In this document: one piece after another, positions 8,020-16,963 of the stretch
How positions within the stretch are numbered: the stretch's first letter is position 1
How the letters are laid out: each line of letters starts with the position of its first letter
From: an uncultured Neglectibacter sp.
GTDB taxonomy: Bacteria; Bacillota; Clostridia; Oscillospirales; Acutalibacteraceae
Direction: 5' to 3'
Length of the DNA: 58,479 nt
NCBI GenBank assembly: GCA_937958185.1
Contig: CALFFN010000029.1
Coordinates: forward strand, 1-58,479
Program-made: the position numbers and the translations under genes
The notes under the pieces: model-generated
The model's input: the letters and a program-made list of their open reading frames with translations, nothing else
Told to the model about the DNA's origin: nothing
Databases searched by the model: none

Positions 8020-8337
8020 TTACCCCTTCCCATTCTTTGCTTTTTCAGTGCTGTCCCATTCTTCATCATGGAAAACTCTGGTTTCGGCGGGTTTATCTGT
8101 CTGCCTGGCTTTTCTGTCCCTTTCGTCCTCAACGATGTTGACGATGGGAGGTATCAGGAAGCAAAGAGTCACGATAAGGTACAGGATATCCCACACCAGC
8201 ACATAGTCAGGCTGAACATAAACGCCCCAGCAATCCCGAAAATAGTACCACAGACGCACAACGGCATGTATCACGAAAAAGGTGCGCGCCACGATACTCT
8301 TGAGGTTTTCGCTGTTCCTGCTGAACCATTTGCGCAT
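8020..8337 (-). CDS. Small two-helix membrane protein (paralogue 2)
   Basis: 105 residues when started at the ATG at 8337, which follows GGGAG about 10 bases upstream and lies downstream of a perfect promoter. An ATG at 8451 in frame would lie upstream of that promoter and is rejected. Two hydrophobic stretches (about 18-32 and 46-68) precede a charged tail with VFHDEEWDSTEKAK. It is the tandem duplicate of the gene that follows it, five bases away. Confidence 0.75.
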   Translation of the reverse strand: MRKWFSRNSENLKSIVARTFFVIHAVVRLWYYFRDCWGVYVQPDYVLVWDILYLIVTLCFLIPPIVNIVEDERDRKARQTDKPAETRVFHDEEWDSTEKAKNGKG

Positions 8338-8389
8338 GGAAACCGTCTCCCTTTTCCGATAAAAAGCAATAATCTGTTTTAATAGAATT

Positions 8390-8418
8390 ATTATAATACA
8401 ATCAAAAGAAATTGTCAA
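8390..8418 (-). promoter_or_regulatory. Perfect sigma-A promoter of the small membrane protein/lipoprotein operon
   Basis: TTGACA-N17-TATAAT on the minus strand, matching the consensus at all twelve positions with the ideal spacing. It lies 50 bases before the ATG at 8337. Confidence 0.9.
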
Positions 8419-8486
8419 CAGAAATAAAAAGGGGGTTGGAAGGAAATACAATCTATCCCGGCAAGGCGTTCTTGAAAAAAGATAGA

Positions 8487-8532
8487 TGGAAAAATGGAGC
8501 CGCCTATGCTATAATGATCGCAAGCGATCATT
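8487..8532 (+). promoter_or_regulatory. Promoter and overlapping dyad upstream of pcrA
   Basis: TGGAAA-N17-TATAAT (8487-8515). The -10 runs into a perfect dyad, AATGATCGC-AA-GCGATCATT (8513-8532), at the expected start of transcription. A similar dyad is at 5126-5143. Confidence 0.55.
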
Positions 8533-8560
8533 ATGCGGTTAGGCGCATTCTGCGCCTTAT

Positions 8561-8665
8561 CTACTGGACGCTGGATTCTGGATAGATGCTGGATTCTGGA
8601 AAGGACAAAAGCCGCGGTCGGGTGATGTATCTTTGGTTTGCGAAAAGCTGCTTCACGATTGCCCG
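8561..8665 (+). repeat. Short CTGGATTCTGG-type repeats followed by the dispersed intergenic element
   Basis: Three tandem variants of GGA(C/T)(G/T)CTGGATTCTGGATA (8566-8600) lead into GCCGCGGTCGGGTGAT...GCTTCACGATTGCCC (8611-8665). The same order, promoter then short repeats then element, is found at 44283-44480. Confidence 0.6.
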
Positions 8666-8712
8666 CCGCAGGCGCTGGAAAGGGCTTTTTTAAGAGAGGG
8701 AACAGGAAAACT

Positions 8713-11127
8713 ATGGGAATTTCTGGAAATAACAGCGTTTTGGCGCTGCGCAGACAGGTGATGGAGAAGGATTTCTCCCGCATGAACGACAGGCAGCAGG
8801 AGGCGGTGTTCACTACCGAGGGTCCCGTGCTGGTGCTGGCAGGGGCGGGCAGCGGGAAGACCACGGTGCTGGTCAACCGCATCGCCAATCTGATCCGGTA
8901 CGGCAAGGCGTATGACAGCGATTTTGTCCAGCCGGAGTTTTCCCCGCAGGACGCTGACGATTGCCGGGCATACCTGGCGGGGGAAAAAGAACTTTCCGAC
9001 GAGGTGCGGGGCAGGCTGTCCGTGTCCGCCTGCGCGCCGTGGAAGGTGCTGGCGATCACCTTTACCAACAAGGCGGCGGGGGAATTGAAGGAGCGCCTTT
9101 GCGCCATGCTGGGGGAAGCGGGGAACGACGTGTGGGCTTCCACCTTTCACTCCGGCTGCGCCCGCATTCTCCGGCGGGACGGGGACAGGCTGGGCTTTTC
9201 CTCCCATTTCACCATTTACGATACCGACGACAGCCGCCGCCTGATGAAAACGGTGCTGGCAGACCTGGGCATTTCCGAAAAAGCCCTGTCCCCCAAGGCG
9301 GTGCTGCATGAGATATCCCGCGCCAAGGACGAGCTGGTTTCCCCCAAGGAATACGAGCAGAACGCCGGGGCGGATTTCCGCTTAAAGCAGATCGCCAGAG
9401 CCTATGAGGTCTACCAGCGGCGCATGGAGGAAGCGGACGCCATGGATTTTGACGACCTGATTGTCAACACAGTGCGGCTGTTCCAAAAATGCCCGGACGT
9501 GCTGGAAAATTATCAGAACCGCTTCCGCTATATCATGGTGGACGAATACCAGGACACCAACCACGCCCAGTATGAGTTTGTGAACCTTCTGGCGCAGAAA
9601 AGCCAGAACCTCTGCGTGGTGGGCGACGACGATCAGAGCATTTACAAGTTCCGCGGCGCGACCATCGAAAACATCATGAACTTTGAGCAGGATTTTCCCG
9701 GCGCAAAGGTGGTGCGGCTGGAGCAGAATTACCGCTCCACCCAGAATATCCTGGACGCCGCCAACGCGGTGATCTCCAACAATACCGAGCGGAAGGGAAA
9801 GACACTGTGGACGGCGGCAGGACCGGGAAAGCTTTTGAGCCTGCACACGGCGGAGAATGAGATCGACGAAGCCGACCGGGTCGCCCGGACCATTCTGGAA
9901 GGGGTGGCGCAGGGCAGGAATTTTTCCGACTACGCCATTTTGTACCGCATGAATTCCCAGTCCGTGACCTTTGAAAGAATGTTTGCCAAGCAGGGCGTGC
10001 CTCACCGCATTATCGGCGGCACAAGGTTCTTTGACCGCAAAGAGGTGCGGGACATGATCTCCTACCTCAGCGTCATCAATAACCCCAGCGACGAAATACG
10101 CCTGCGGCGGATCGTAAACGTGCCCAAGCGGGGCATTGGCGATAAAACGGTGGACACCGCCGTGCAGATCGGTCAGCAGGTAGGGGAGAGCCTGTTCGAG
10201 GTGATCTCCCACCCGGAGGAGTATCCGGCGATTTCCCGGGCGGCGAAGAAGCTGCGGGAATTTTCCGAGATGATGCAGGAATTTATCGACAGGAACCAAA
10301 GGGAAGAGCTGCTGCCCAGCGAGCTGTACGGCGAGCTGCTGCTCACCGTAGGGTATCTGGATTTTCTCCGCACGGACGAGCCGGAAAAGGCGGACGAGCG
10401 CACGGAGAACGTGCAGGAGCTTTCCAGTATGCTACGGCGGTACGAGGAGGAAGCCGGCGAGGAAGCCAGCTTGTCCGGCTTTTTGGAGGAGGTCTCCCTC
10501 TTTACGGATATCGACAATTATGACAGCGGCGCGGATTCTGTGGTGCTGATGACCATGCACTCCGCCAAGGGGCTGGAATTCCCGGTGGTGTTCCTGCCCG
10601 GCTGGGAGGAGGGCGTGTTCCCCGGCAGCGCCGTGATCTACGACCCCTCTCAGGTGGAGGAGGAGCGGCGGCTTGCCTATGTCGCCATTACCAGAGCCAG
10701 GGAGGAACTGTATTTGTACAACGCGGATTCCCGTATGATCTTCGGTTCTACCAACCGCAACCGCATTTCCCGGTTTGCCGAGGAGATCCCGGAGGAGCTT
10801 TTGGAGCGTACCTATTCCAGAGAGTACGGCTACCGCGCAGCGCCGTTTTTGCCCAGCTTCGGCGGTTCTAAATTTTCGGATATGGCAGGCTCTGAGGGGC
10901 AGCCCGCTGCAGGGCAGACGGAAAGCTTTTACCGCCCCAGCCCGGTAAAGCCCGCCCCGGCAGGCACTTACCACGCCGGAGACAGCGTGGAGCATAAAAC
11001 CTTTGGCACGGGGCTGGTGTTAAGCGCAACCCCTATGGCGAACGACACACTGCTGGAGATCGCCTTTGAAAGGGTGGGGACAAAAAAGCTGATGGCGAAT
11101 TTTGCCCGGCTGACAAAATTGGGCTGA
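8713..11127 (+). CDS. pcrA: ATP-dependent 3'-5' DNA helicase, PcrA/UvrD type
   Basis: 804 residues from the ATG at 8713. This superfamily 1A helicase unwinds DNA in excision repair and plasmid replication. Visible motifs: I AGAGSGKTT (about 43-51), II VDEYQDTNHAQ, III VGDDDQSIYKFRGA, IV EQNYRST, V MTMHSAKGLEFPVVF, VI EERRLAYVAITRARE. The C-terminal end has a basic Tudor-like region (GDSVEHKTFGTG..) typical of PcrA. There is a roughly 40-residue insertion between motifs I and Ia (FVQPEF.. to VSACAPWK). An upstream ATG at 8638 would add 25 residues but lies inside a dispersed repeat, so I reject it. Confidence 0.93.
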   Translation: MGISGNNSVLALRRQVMEKDFSRMNDRQQEAVFTTEGPVLVLAGAGSGKTTVLVNRIANLIRYGKAYDSDFVQPEFSPQDADDCRAYLAGEKELSDEVRGRLSVSACAPWKVLAITFTNKAAGELKERLCAMLGEAGNDVWASTFHSGCARILRRDGDRLGFSSHFTIYDTDDSRRLMKTVLADLGISEKALSPKAVLHEISRAKDELVSPKEYEQNAGADFRLKQIARAYEVYQRRMEEADAMDFDDLIVNTVRLFQKCPDVLENYQNRFRYIMVDEYQDTNHAQYEFVNLLAQKSQNLCVVGDDDQSIYKFRGATIENIMNFEQDFPGAKVVRLEQNYRSTQNILDAANAVISNNTERKGKTLWTAAGPGKLLSLHTAENEIDEADRVARTILEGVAQGRNFSDYAILYRMNSQSVTFERMFAKQGVPHRIIGGTRFFDRKEVRDMISYLSVINNPSDEIRLRRIVNVPKRGIGDKTVDTAVQIGQQVGESLFEVISHPEEYPAISRAAKKLREFSEMMQEFIDRNQREELLPSELYGELLLTVGYLDFLRTDEPEKADERTENVQELSSMLRRYEEEAGEEASLSGFLEEVSLFTDIDNYDSGADSVVLMTMHSAKGLEFPVVFLPGWEEGVFPGSAVIYDPSQVEEERRLAYVAITRAREELYLYNADSRMIFGSTNRNRISRFAEEIPEELLERTYSREYGYRAAPFLPSFGGSKFSDMAGSEGQPAAGQTESFYRPSPVKPAPAGTYHAGDSVEHKTFGTGLVLSATPMANDTLLEIAFERVGTKKLMANFARLTKLG

Positions 11128-11165
11128 AAAAGAACGTTCGGCAAAGAGCGCCGAACATTCTTTTT
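11127..11165 (+). terminator. Terminator of pcrA, member of a repeat family
   Basis: AAAAAGAACGTTCGGC pairs (one G-U) with GCCGAACATTCTTTTT. The hairpin sequence and the following GGTACACTGCCA.CAA recur at 41687-41754. Confidence 0.85.
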
Positions 11166-11260
11166 CGGCGGCTTGGGGGTACACTGCCACCAAGACGCAG
11201 CGAACAAAAAAGATGTTTGATAAAGTGTGCCGGACATTCTTTTTCGGCGGCTTTGGGGAA
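11127..11260 (+). repeat. Two tandem hairpin-plus-flank units
   Basis: Unit one is the terminator with its flank CGGCGGCTTGGGGGTACACTG (split: CGGCGGCTT, GGGGGTACACTG). Unit two starts at 11205 with AAAAAAGATGTTTG, keeps ACATTCTTTTTCGGCGGCTT, but has a degenerate stem. They are related to the array at 41444-42010. Confidence 0.65.
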
Positions 11261-11306
11261 CAATAATGGGGGATTTTAGCAATTTGGAACAGGACGGTGC
11301 TTCGAT

Positions 11307-13034
11307 GTGAAAAAGCTGTTGGTCCACATGAAAGAATACACCAAAGAATGTATTTTGGGACCGCTGTTTAAGCTGCTGGAGGCTTCCTTTGAGCTGCTGG
11401 TCCCGCTGGTGATGGCAGCGGTGGTCGATACGGGCATTGCAAACGGCGACAAGCCCTATATTATCCGAATGTGCCTACTGCTGGTGGCTTTGGGCGTGGT
11501 GGGCTTTCTCTGCGCCGTCACCGCCCAGTATTTTGCGGCAAAGGCTTCCGTCGGCTTTTCGGCAAAGCTGCGGCACGTGCTGTTTGCCCATATTCAGGGG
11601 CTGAGCTTTACGGAAATGGACACCGCGGGCACCTCCACGCTGATCACCCGCATGACCAGTGACATCAATCAGGTGCAGAACGGCGTGAACCTCACCCTGC
11701 GGCTGCTGCTGCGTTCCCCCTTTGTGGTGTTCGGCGCCATGGTCATGGCGTTTACCATCGACTGGAAAGCCGCGCTGGTGTTTGCCGGGGTGATCCCCCT
11801 GCTGTCCCTGGTGGTGTTCGGCATCATGCTGTGGACCATGCCCCGGTACAAGCAGGTGCAGTCCGGGCTGGACAGGGTGCTGAACGTGACCAGGGAAAAC
11901 CTGACCGGCGTGCGGGTCATTCGCGCTTTTGGAAAGGAAGAAACCGAGACCCGGCGCTTTGAAGCGGACAACGAAGCCCTGACCGGGCTGCAAATGTTCG
12001 TGGGCAGGGTGTCCGCCCTGATGAACCCGGTGACCTATATTTTAATCAACCTTGCCACTGTGCTGCTCATCTGGGTAGGGGGCAGGCAGGTGGACGCGGG
12101 AAAAATCACCCAGGGGCAGGTCATCGCCCTGATAAACTACATGGCGCAGATCCTGGTGGAGCTCATCAAGCTTGCCAACCTCATCATCAATATCACGAAA
12201 TCCCTTGCCTGCGCCAACCGGGTGCAGAGCGTGCTGGAAATCAAGCCCAGCCTTGTTTCCCCGACCCAGGGCGCTGTGGGGAATGCCGACGGCTCTGTGG
12301 AATTTGACCATGTGACCCTGACCTATAAGGGCGCGGGGGCGGAATCCCTGACGGATATCAGCTTCACGGCAGAGCCGGGACAGACCATCGGTGTGATCGG
12401 CGGCACGGGCAGCGGAAAATCCAGCCTTGTCAGCCTGATCCCCCGGTTCTACGATGCAACCTCCGGCTGCGTGAAGGTAGGCGGCAGAGACGTGAGGGAA
12501 TGGCCGCTGTCCGCCCTGCGGGAGCAGGTGGGCGTGGTGCCCCAGAAAGCGGTGCTGTTTACTGGGACCATTCGGGAAAACCTGCTGTGGGGCAGGGAAA
12601 CCGCCACGGAGGAGGAGCTTTGGCAGGCGCTGCGCACGGCGCAGGCGGAGGACTTTGTCCGGGAAAAGGCAAAGGGGCTGGACGAGCCGGTGGCGCAGGG
12701 AGGAAGAAATTTCTCCGGCGGGCAGCGGCAGCGGCTGACCATCGCCCGGGCGCTGGTGAAGACCCCGGCGGTGCTGATCCTGGACGACAGCGCCAGCGCG
12801 CTGGACTTTGCCACGGATTTGAAGCTGCGCACGGCGATCAAAAATATGAACCCCTCGCCCACGGTGTTCCTGGTGTCCCAGCGGGCGTCCTCCCTGCGCT
12901 ATGCCGACCAGATCATCGTGCTGGACGACGGCGAAGCGGCAGGCATCGGCACCCATGAGGAGCTTTTGGAGCGCTGCCAGGTCTATCGGGAAATATACGA
13001 ATCCCAGTTCAAAAAGGAGGGGGAACAGCTATGA
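11307..13034 (+). CDS. Heterodimeric ABC exporter, degenerate-site subunit
   Basis: 575 residues: a six-helix exporter transmembrane domain (about 1-310), then an ATP-binding domain. The Walker A is GGTGSGKSS (about 365), the signature is the canonical FSGGQRQR (about 469), but Walker B reads LILDDSASALD, with Asp in place of the catalytic Glu, and the switch reads VSQRAS with Gln instead of His. These are the hallmarks of the degenerate half of heterodimeric exporters such as TM287/288 and BmrC/D. The start is GTG at 11307, with AGGA upstream; the ATG at 11328 is an alternative. The partner overlaps by 4 bases. Substrate unknown, probably amphipathic drugs or lipids. Confidence 0.9.
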   Translation: MKKLLVHMKEYTKECILGPLFKLLEASFELLVPLVMAAVVDTGIANGDKPYIIRMCLLLVALGVVGFLCAVTAQYFAAKASVGFSAKLRHVLFAHIQGLSFTEMDTAGTSTLITRMTSDINQVQNGVNLTLRLLLRSPFVVFGAMVMAFTIDWKAALVFAGVIPLLSLVVFGIMLWTMPRYKQVQSGLDRVLNVTRENLTGVRVIRAFGKEETETRRFEADNEALTGLQMFVGRVSALMNPVTYILINLATVLLIWVGGRQVDAGKITQGQVIALINYMAQILVELIKLANLIINITKSLACANRVQSVLEIKPSLVSPTQGAVGNADGSVEFDHVTLTYKGAGAESLTDISFTAEPGQTIGVIGGTGSGKSSLVSLIPRFYDATSGCVKVGGRDVREWPLSALREQVGVVPQKAVLFTGTIRENLLWGRETATEEELWQALRTAQAEDFVREKAKGLDEPVAQGGRNFSGGQRQRLTIARALVKTPAVLILDDSASALDFATDLKLRTAIKNMNPSPTVFLVSQRASSLRYADQIIVLDDGEAAGIGTHEELLERCQVYREIYESQFKKEGEQL

Positions 13035-14791
13035 AAACGGAACGCAAACGGAAATCCCCTCCCGGAACGCTGAAAAAGGTGCTGCGCTATATCCGGCGCT
13101 ACTGGTTCTTTGTGGCGCTTTCCATGGCGCTGGCGGCGGTGTCCGTGGCGGCGTCGCTGTATATCCCCATTCTCACAGGCAACGCGGTGGACCTGATCCT
13201 CTCCCCGGGGCATGTGGATTTTCCCGGAATTTTCCGAATTTTAATGGAAATTACAGTAATTGTCGGTATCACGGCGCTGGCGCAGTGGGTGATGAACGTC
13301 ATCAATAACCGTATCACCTACCGGGTGGTGCGGGATATCCGCAACGAGGCGTTCCACAAGCTGCAAAAATTGCCCCTGAGCTATCTGGATTCCCACCCGG
13401 CAGGAGAGATCGTCAGCCGGGTCATCGCCGATGTGGACCAGTTCGCCGATGGGCTCCTCATGGGCTTTACCCAGCTGTTTACCGGGGTGCTGACCATTTT
13501 GGGCACGCTGTTTTTCATGTTTTCCGTAAATGTCACCATTTCTCTGGTGGTGGTGCTGGTCACCCCTGTTTCCCTGCTTGTGGCGGCGTTTATCGCCAGG
13601 CGCACCTACCAGATGTTCCGGCTGCAGTCCGAAGTGCGGGGAGAGCAGACGGGCTTTGTGGAGGAAATGGTGGGCGAGCAGAAGGTGGTGCAGGCGTTCG
13701 GCAGGGAGGAAAAAGCGCTGGAGCAGTTCGATGAGATCAACGAGCGGCTGCGGAGCTACTCCCTGCGGGCAATTTTCTTTTCCTCCATCACCAACCCCTC
13801 CACCCGGTTCGTCAATTCGCTGGTGTATACCGGCGTGGGCGTGGTGGGGGCGCTGTCCGTGATAGGCGGCGGGCTTACCGTGGGGCAGCTTTCCTGCTTT
13901 TTGAGCTATGCCAACCAGTACACCAAGCCCTTTAATGAAATTTCCGGCGTGGTGACGGAGCTGCAAAACGCACTGGCGTGCGCCGGGAGGGTGTTCGAGC
14001 TGATCGAGGAGGAGCCCCAGCTTCCCGACGCGCCGGACGCCGTCACGCTGGAGGAAGCCGCCGGGCAGGTGGACATTGCAAACGTATCCTTTGCCTATCG
14101 AAAGGATCAGCGGCTGATCGAAAATTTCAATTTGCAGGTGCAGCCCGGGCAGCGGGTGGCGCTGGTGGGTCCCACCGGCTGCGGCAAGACCACGGTGATA
14201 AACCTGCTCATGCGGTTCTACGATGTGGATGGGGGAGAAATCTCCGTGGACGGCACAGATATCCGGCGCATGACCCGGAAAAGCCTGCGGAAAAATTACG
14301 GTATGGTGCTTCAGGACACCTGGCTCAAGCAGGGGACCATTCGGGAAAATATCGCCTATGGCAAGCCGGACGCCACGCTGGACGAGGTAGTGCAGGCGGC
14401 GAAGGCAGCCCATGCCCACAGCTTTATCAAGCGGCTGCCCCAGGGGTATGATACGGTCATTGGCGAGGACGGCGGCGCCATCAGCCAGGGGCAGAAGCAG
14501 CTGCTCTGCATTGCCCGGGTCATGCTCTGCCTGCCGCCCATGCTGATTCTGGACGAAGCCACCTCCTCCATCGACACCCGCACCGAGGCGCGCATTCAAA
14601 AGGCGTTCGCCAAGATGATGCAGGGGCGCACCAGCTTTATCGTCGCCCATCGGCTGTCCACCATTCGGGACGCGGATATGATCCTCGTCATGCGGGACGG
14701 GCATATCATCGAGCAGGGGAACCATCAGGAGCTGCTGCGGCGCGGCGGCTTCTATGCCGAGCTTTACAACAGCCAGTTCGCCCAGACCTGA
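13031..14791 (+). CDS. Heterodimeric ABC exporter, catalytic-site subunit
   Basis: 586 residues with an exporter transmembrane domain (about 20-330) and an ATP-binding domain. Walker A is GPTGCGKTT (about 380), Walker B is the canonical LILDEATSSID (about 506), and the switch is VAHRLS with His. The signature, however, is ISQGQKQ instead of LSGGQ. In the heterodimer this altered signature faces the degenerate Walker A/B of the partner, while the canonical signature of the partner faces this intact site, so one competent and one impaired ATP site result. It begins 4 bases inside the upstream gene behind GGAGGGGG, so the two are translationally coupled. Confidence 0.92.
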   Translation: MKTERKRKSPPGTLKKVLRYIRRYWFFVALSMALAAVSVAASLYIPILTGNAVDLILSPGHVDFPGIFRILMEITVIVGITALAQWVMNVINNRITYRVVRDIRNEAFHKLQKLPLSYLDSHPAGEIVSRVIADVDQFADGLLMGFTQLFTGVLTILGTLFFMFSVNVTISLVVVLVTPVSLLVAAFIARRTYQMFRLQSEVRGEQTGFVEEMVGEQKVVQAFGREEKALEQFDEINERLRSYSLRAIFFSSITNPSTRFVNSLVYTGVGVVGALSVIGGGLTVGQLSCFLSYANQYTKPFNEISGVVTELQNALACAGRVFELIEEEPQLPDAPDAVTLEEAAGQVDIANVSFAYRKDQRLIENFNLQVQPGQRVALVGPTGCGKTTVINLLMRFYDVDGGEISVDGTDIRRMTRKSLRKNYGMVLQDTWLKQGTIRENIAYGKPDATLDEVVQAAKAAHAHSFIKRLPQGYDTVIGEDGGAISQGQKQLLCIARVMLCLPPMLILDEATSSIDTRTEARIQKAFAKMMQGRTSFIVAHRLSTIRDADMILVMRDGHIIEQGNHQELLRRGGFYAELYNSQFAQT

Positions 14792-14799
14792 CAGAAAGA

Positions 14800-14839
14800 A
14801 AAAGCAGCGACCCGCTGATCACAAGGGGCTGCTGCTTTT
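14800..14839 (+). terminator. Terminator of the ABC exporter operon
   Basis: AAAAGCAGC pairs with GCTGCTTTT around a 22-base interior that can pair further (ACCC with GGGG). Confidence 0.75.
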
Positions 14840-14863
14840 GCAAAAGAAAGACAATGAAAAAAT

Positions 14864-14891
14864 ACTGTCAAAAAGTGTACTTTTTGACAGT
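14864..14891. promoter_or_regulatory. Perfect long palindrome, copy 1
   Basis: ACTGTCAAAAAGT-GT-ACTTTTTGACAGT: 13-bp arms around a 2-base centre. Copy 2 is at 15004-15027. It may be an operator or a remnant of an inverted-repeat element; it also resembles a small hairpin. Confidence 0.65.
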
Positions 14892-15003
14892 GTTTTTTCC
14901 GTATACAAATGTTACAGGAAAAGACAGGAATTGTCAAGGAAAATTTCTCTTTTTCTCTAAAAAAATGCCCTGTTTCGTTTGAACCATATCTTTTTTGGGC
15001 TTA

Positions 15004-15027
15004 TGTCAAAAAGTACACTTTTTGACA
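15004..15027. promoter_or_regulatory. Perfect long palindrome, copy 2
   Basis: TGTCAAAAAGT-AC-ACTTTTTGACA: the same 11-bp arms as copy 1 with the centre in reverse-complement form (AC instead of GT). It ends 5 bases before the AGGAG ribosome site of the ligase gene, so as RNA or as an operator it could control translation or transcription of that gene. Confidence 0.65.
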
Positions 15028-15048
15028 AACTTAGGAGTGAAATCAAAT

Positions 15049-16767
15049 TTGAAAACAGGTTATCCCTCTATTGATAAACCTTGGTTGAAGTATTACAGCG
15101 AAGAAGTTATCAATGCACCGTTACCGAAGTCATCAATCTATGAAATTATACGTGAAAGAAACCATGACAATCTCAGAAGAGTTGCCATTGATTATTATGG
15201 CAAAAGGATCACCTACAAAGACTTGTTCGACCATATCGATTCTGTGTCGGATTCTCTTGCTAAGCTAGGCATAAAGCGGGGAGACATCGTATCCATATGT
15301 ATGTTGAACTCTCCCGAAACGATTTATCTGATCTATGCATTAAATAAAATTGGCGCAGTGGCAAATTTGATTTCGGGATTAGACAGCGATAAAGAAATAA
15401 TTGAACATATCGGAAATGCAACTAGCCCAATTCTATTTACGTTGGATATTTTCAAGACTCGCATATTGTCAATTATTGATAAGACGAATCTGAAACACGT
15501 CATTGTTTCCAACTTGACACAGTCCATGCCTGCATTGACAAGGTTTGCAGCACGCAGTTTCAAGAAAATGAAGCCTAAACCGATTCCTTCAGATAAACGC
15601 TTTATGTCGTGGGAAAAGTTTTTATCTGAAAAGGCTGTTCTTCCTGAACAAAAAGGAAGCCCTAATGATGCCGCTGTCATTTGTTATACTGGCGGAACGA
15701 CAGGCGGATCAAAGGGTGTTGTTCTATCCAACAAAAGTATTCTTGCTGTTGCACAACAATTTATATGGAGAATCGAATATAGCCGCGATTCCTTGTGGGT
15801 TGAAATACTACCGTTGTTTATTGCCTATGGCGCGGCTTGTGCCCTGCAAATACCACTTATGGTAGGTATGACAGTATTAGTAAGGCTTGTAGGTTCAGCG
15901 TCTATAGGAGAGTTGTGTAAAAAGAAGCCTCAGTACATCATGTACGGTCCCGCATTTTGGGAACAGTTTGTGGATGAAGGAAAAGATATTGACCTCTCAT
16001 TTTTGGTTGAGGGAATATCTGGTGGAGATAAACTTTCAGAACCGGTCGAGACTAAAATCAACGCTTATTTTGCATCTCATGGCTCTAAATCGCCTATTTT
16101 GAATGGCTATGGAATGTCAGAGGTAGCTGCTGCCGTATCAGTTAATTTTGCTGGAGCATATGAATTTGGAAGTGTAGGAGTTCCGCTTGTAAAAACTATC
16201 ATTTCTGCATTTGATATTGATACGGGCGAAGAACTCCCGATTGGCGAAGAGGGAGAAATATGCATACATACACCGTCTGTAATGACAGAATATATAAATA
16301 ATCCTGAAGAAACAGAAAATATTATTCGCAGACACGCAGATGGAAAAGATTGGGTACATTCTGGGGATTTGGGATATATCAGCAAAAACGGGTTCGTACA
16401 TATCAGTGGGAGACTGAAACGATACATTTTAACAAAATATAATGATATTTATAAAAAAGTCTTTAGCCTTGATATAGAGAAAGTTCTCCTCAGGCACAGC
16501 TCTGTAAATAATTGCGCTGTAGTTCCTTTTCAAACTGGCAATGAGGAAGAACAGGCGCCCTGTGCATTTATTGTTTTGAAAAACGGCATTGTAGAAACTG
16601 ACGAGCTAAGGGCTGATATTATAGATTATTGCAATAACAATCTCGATTATATATATCAGCCAAAAAAATTCATTTTTATACAACATTTTCCTTTGACAAA
16701 GGTGGGTAAAATTGATTATCAGTTACTAGAAAAAATGGCAAGTACATCGGAAAGAAACGAATCATGA
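15049..16767 (+). CDS. AMP-dependent acyl-CoA synthetase/ligase-like enzyme
   Basis: 572 residues from a TTG start at 15049, which follows AGGAG at 15033-15037 and gives the N-terminus (M)KTGYPSIDKPWLKYY; the upstream in-frame extension runs through the palindrome. It belongs to the adenylate-forming family, which activates a carboxylic acid as acyl-AMP and transfers it to CoA or another thiol. Motifs: P-loop CYTGGTTGGSKG, NGYGMSE, HSGDLGY...GRLKRYI hinge, and the catalytic Lys in LTKVGKIDY near the C-terminus. The gene is clearly richer in A/T than its neighbours and stands alone between terminators, which suggests horizontal acquisition. The acid substrate is unknown. Confidence 0.85.
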   Translation: MKTGYPSIDKPWLKYYSEEVINAPLPKSSIYEIIRERNHDNLRRVAIDYYGKRITYKDLFDHIDSVSDSLAKLGIKRGDIVSICMLNSPETIYLIYALNKIGAVANLISGLDSDKEIIEHIGNATSPILFTLDIFKTRILSIIDKTNLKHVIVSNLTQSMPALTRFAARSFKKMKPKPIPSDKRFMSWEKFLSEKAVLPEQKGSPNDAAVICYTGGTTGGSKGVVLSNKSILAVAQQFIWRIEYSRDSLWVEILPLFIAYGAACALQIPLMVGMTVLVRLVGSASIGELCKKKPQYIMYGPAFWEQFVDEGKDIDLSFLVEGISGGDKLSEPVETKINAYFASHGSKSPILNGYGMSEVAAAVSVNFAGAYEFGSVGVPLVKTIISAFDIDTGEELPIGEEGEICIHTPSVMTEYINNPEETENIIRRHADGKDWVHSGDLGYISKNGFVHISGRLKRYILTKYNDIYKKVFSLDIEKVLLRHSSVNNCAVVPFQTGNEEEQAPCAFIVLKNGIVETDELRADIIDYCNNNLDYIYQPKKFIFIQHFPLTKVGKIDYQLLEKMASTSERNES

Positions 16768-16875
16768 TAATATGGGCTTGCCAAATTGGAAGCAATAACC
16801 GATGCTCTGAACAGAGTGAAAAGCCTAATCTCTAAAATCTAATAACTAACAGCCAAAAAGAACAAATACTGCGCC

Positions 16876-16901
16876 ACCTCCCCTTTCAGGGGAGGTTTTT
16901 T
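16876..16901 (+). terminator. Terminator of the acyl-CoA synthetase-like gene
   Basis: ACCTCCCC and GGGGAGGT form a perfect 8-bp stem with a 5-base loop and are followed by six T residues. Confidence 0.88.
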
Positions 16902-16963
16902 GTGCCAATTTAACAACGAACAATTATCAGCCCAAAATTTTTTTGAAAATTTTTTATTTTCCG

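Noticed and set aside
14972..15010. A third ECF-like promoter (TGAACC ... GTC) before the acyl-CoA-synthetase-like gene
   Set aside because: The -35 is one base off, the spacing to GTC is 18-19 and not 16, and CGTCTAA is absent.
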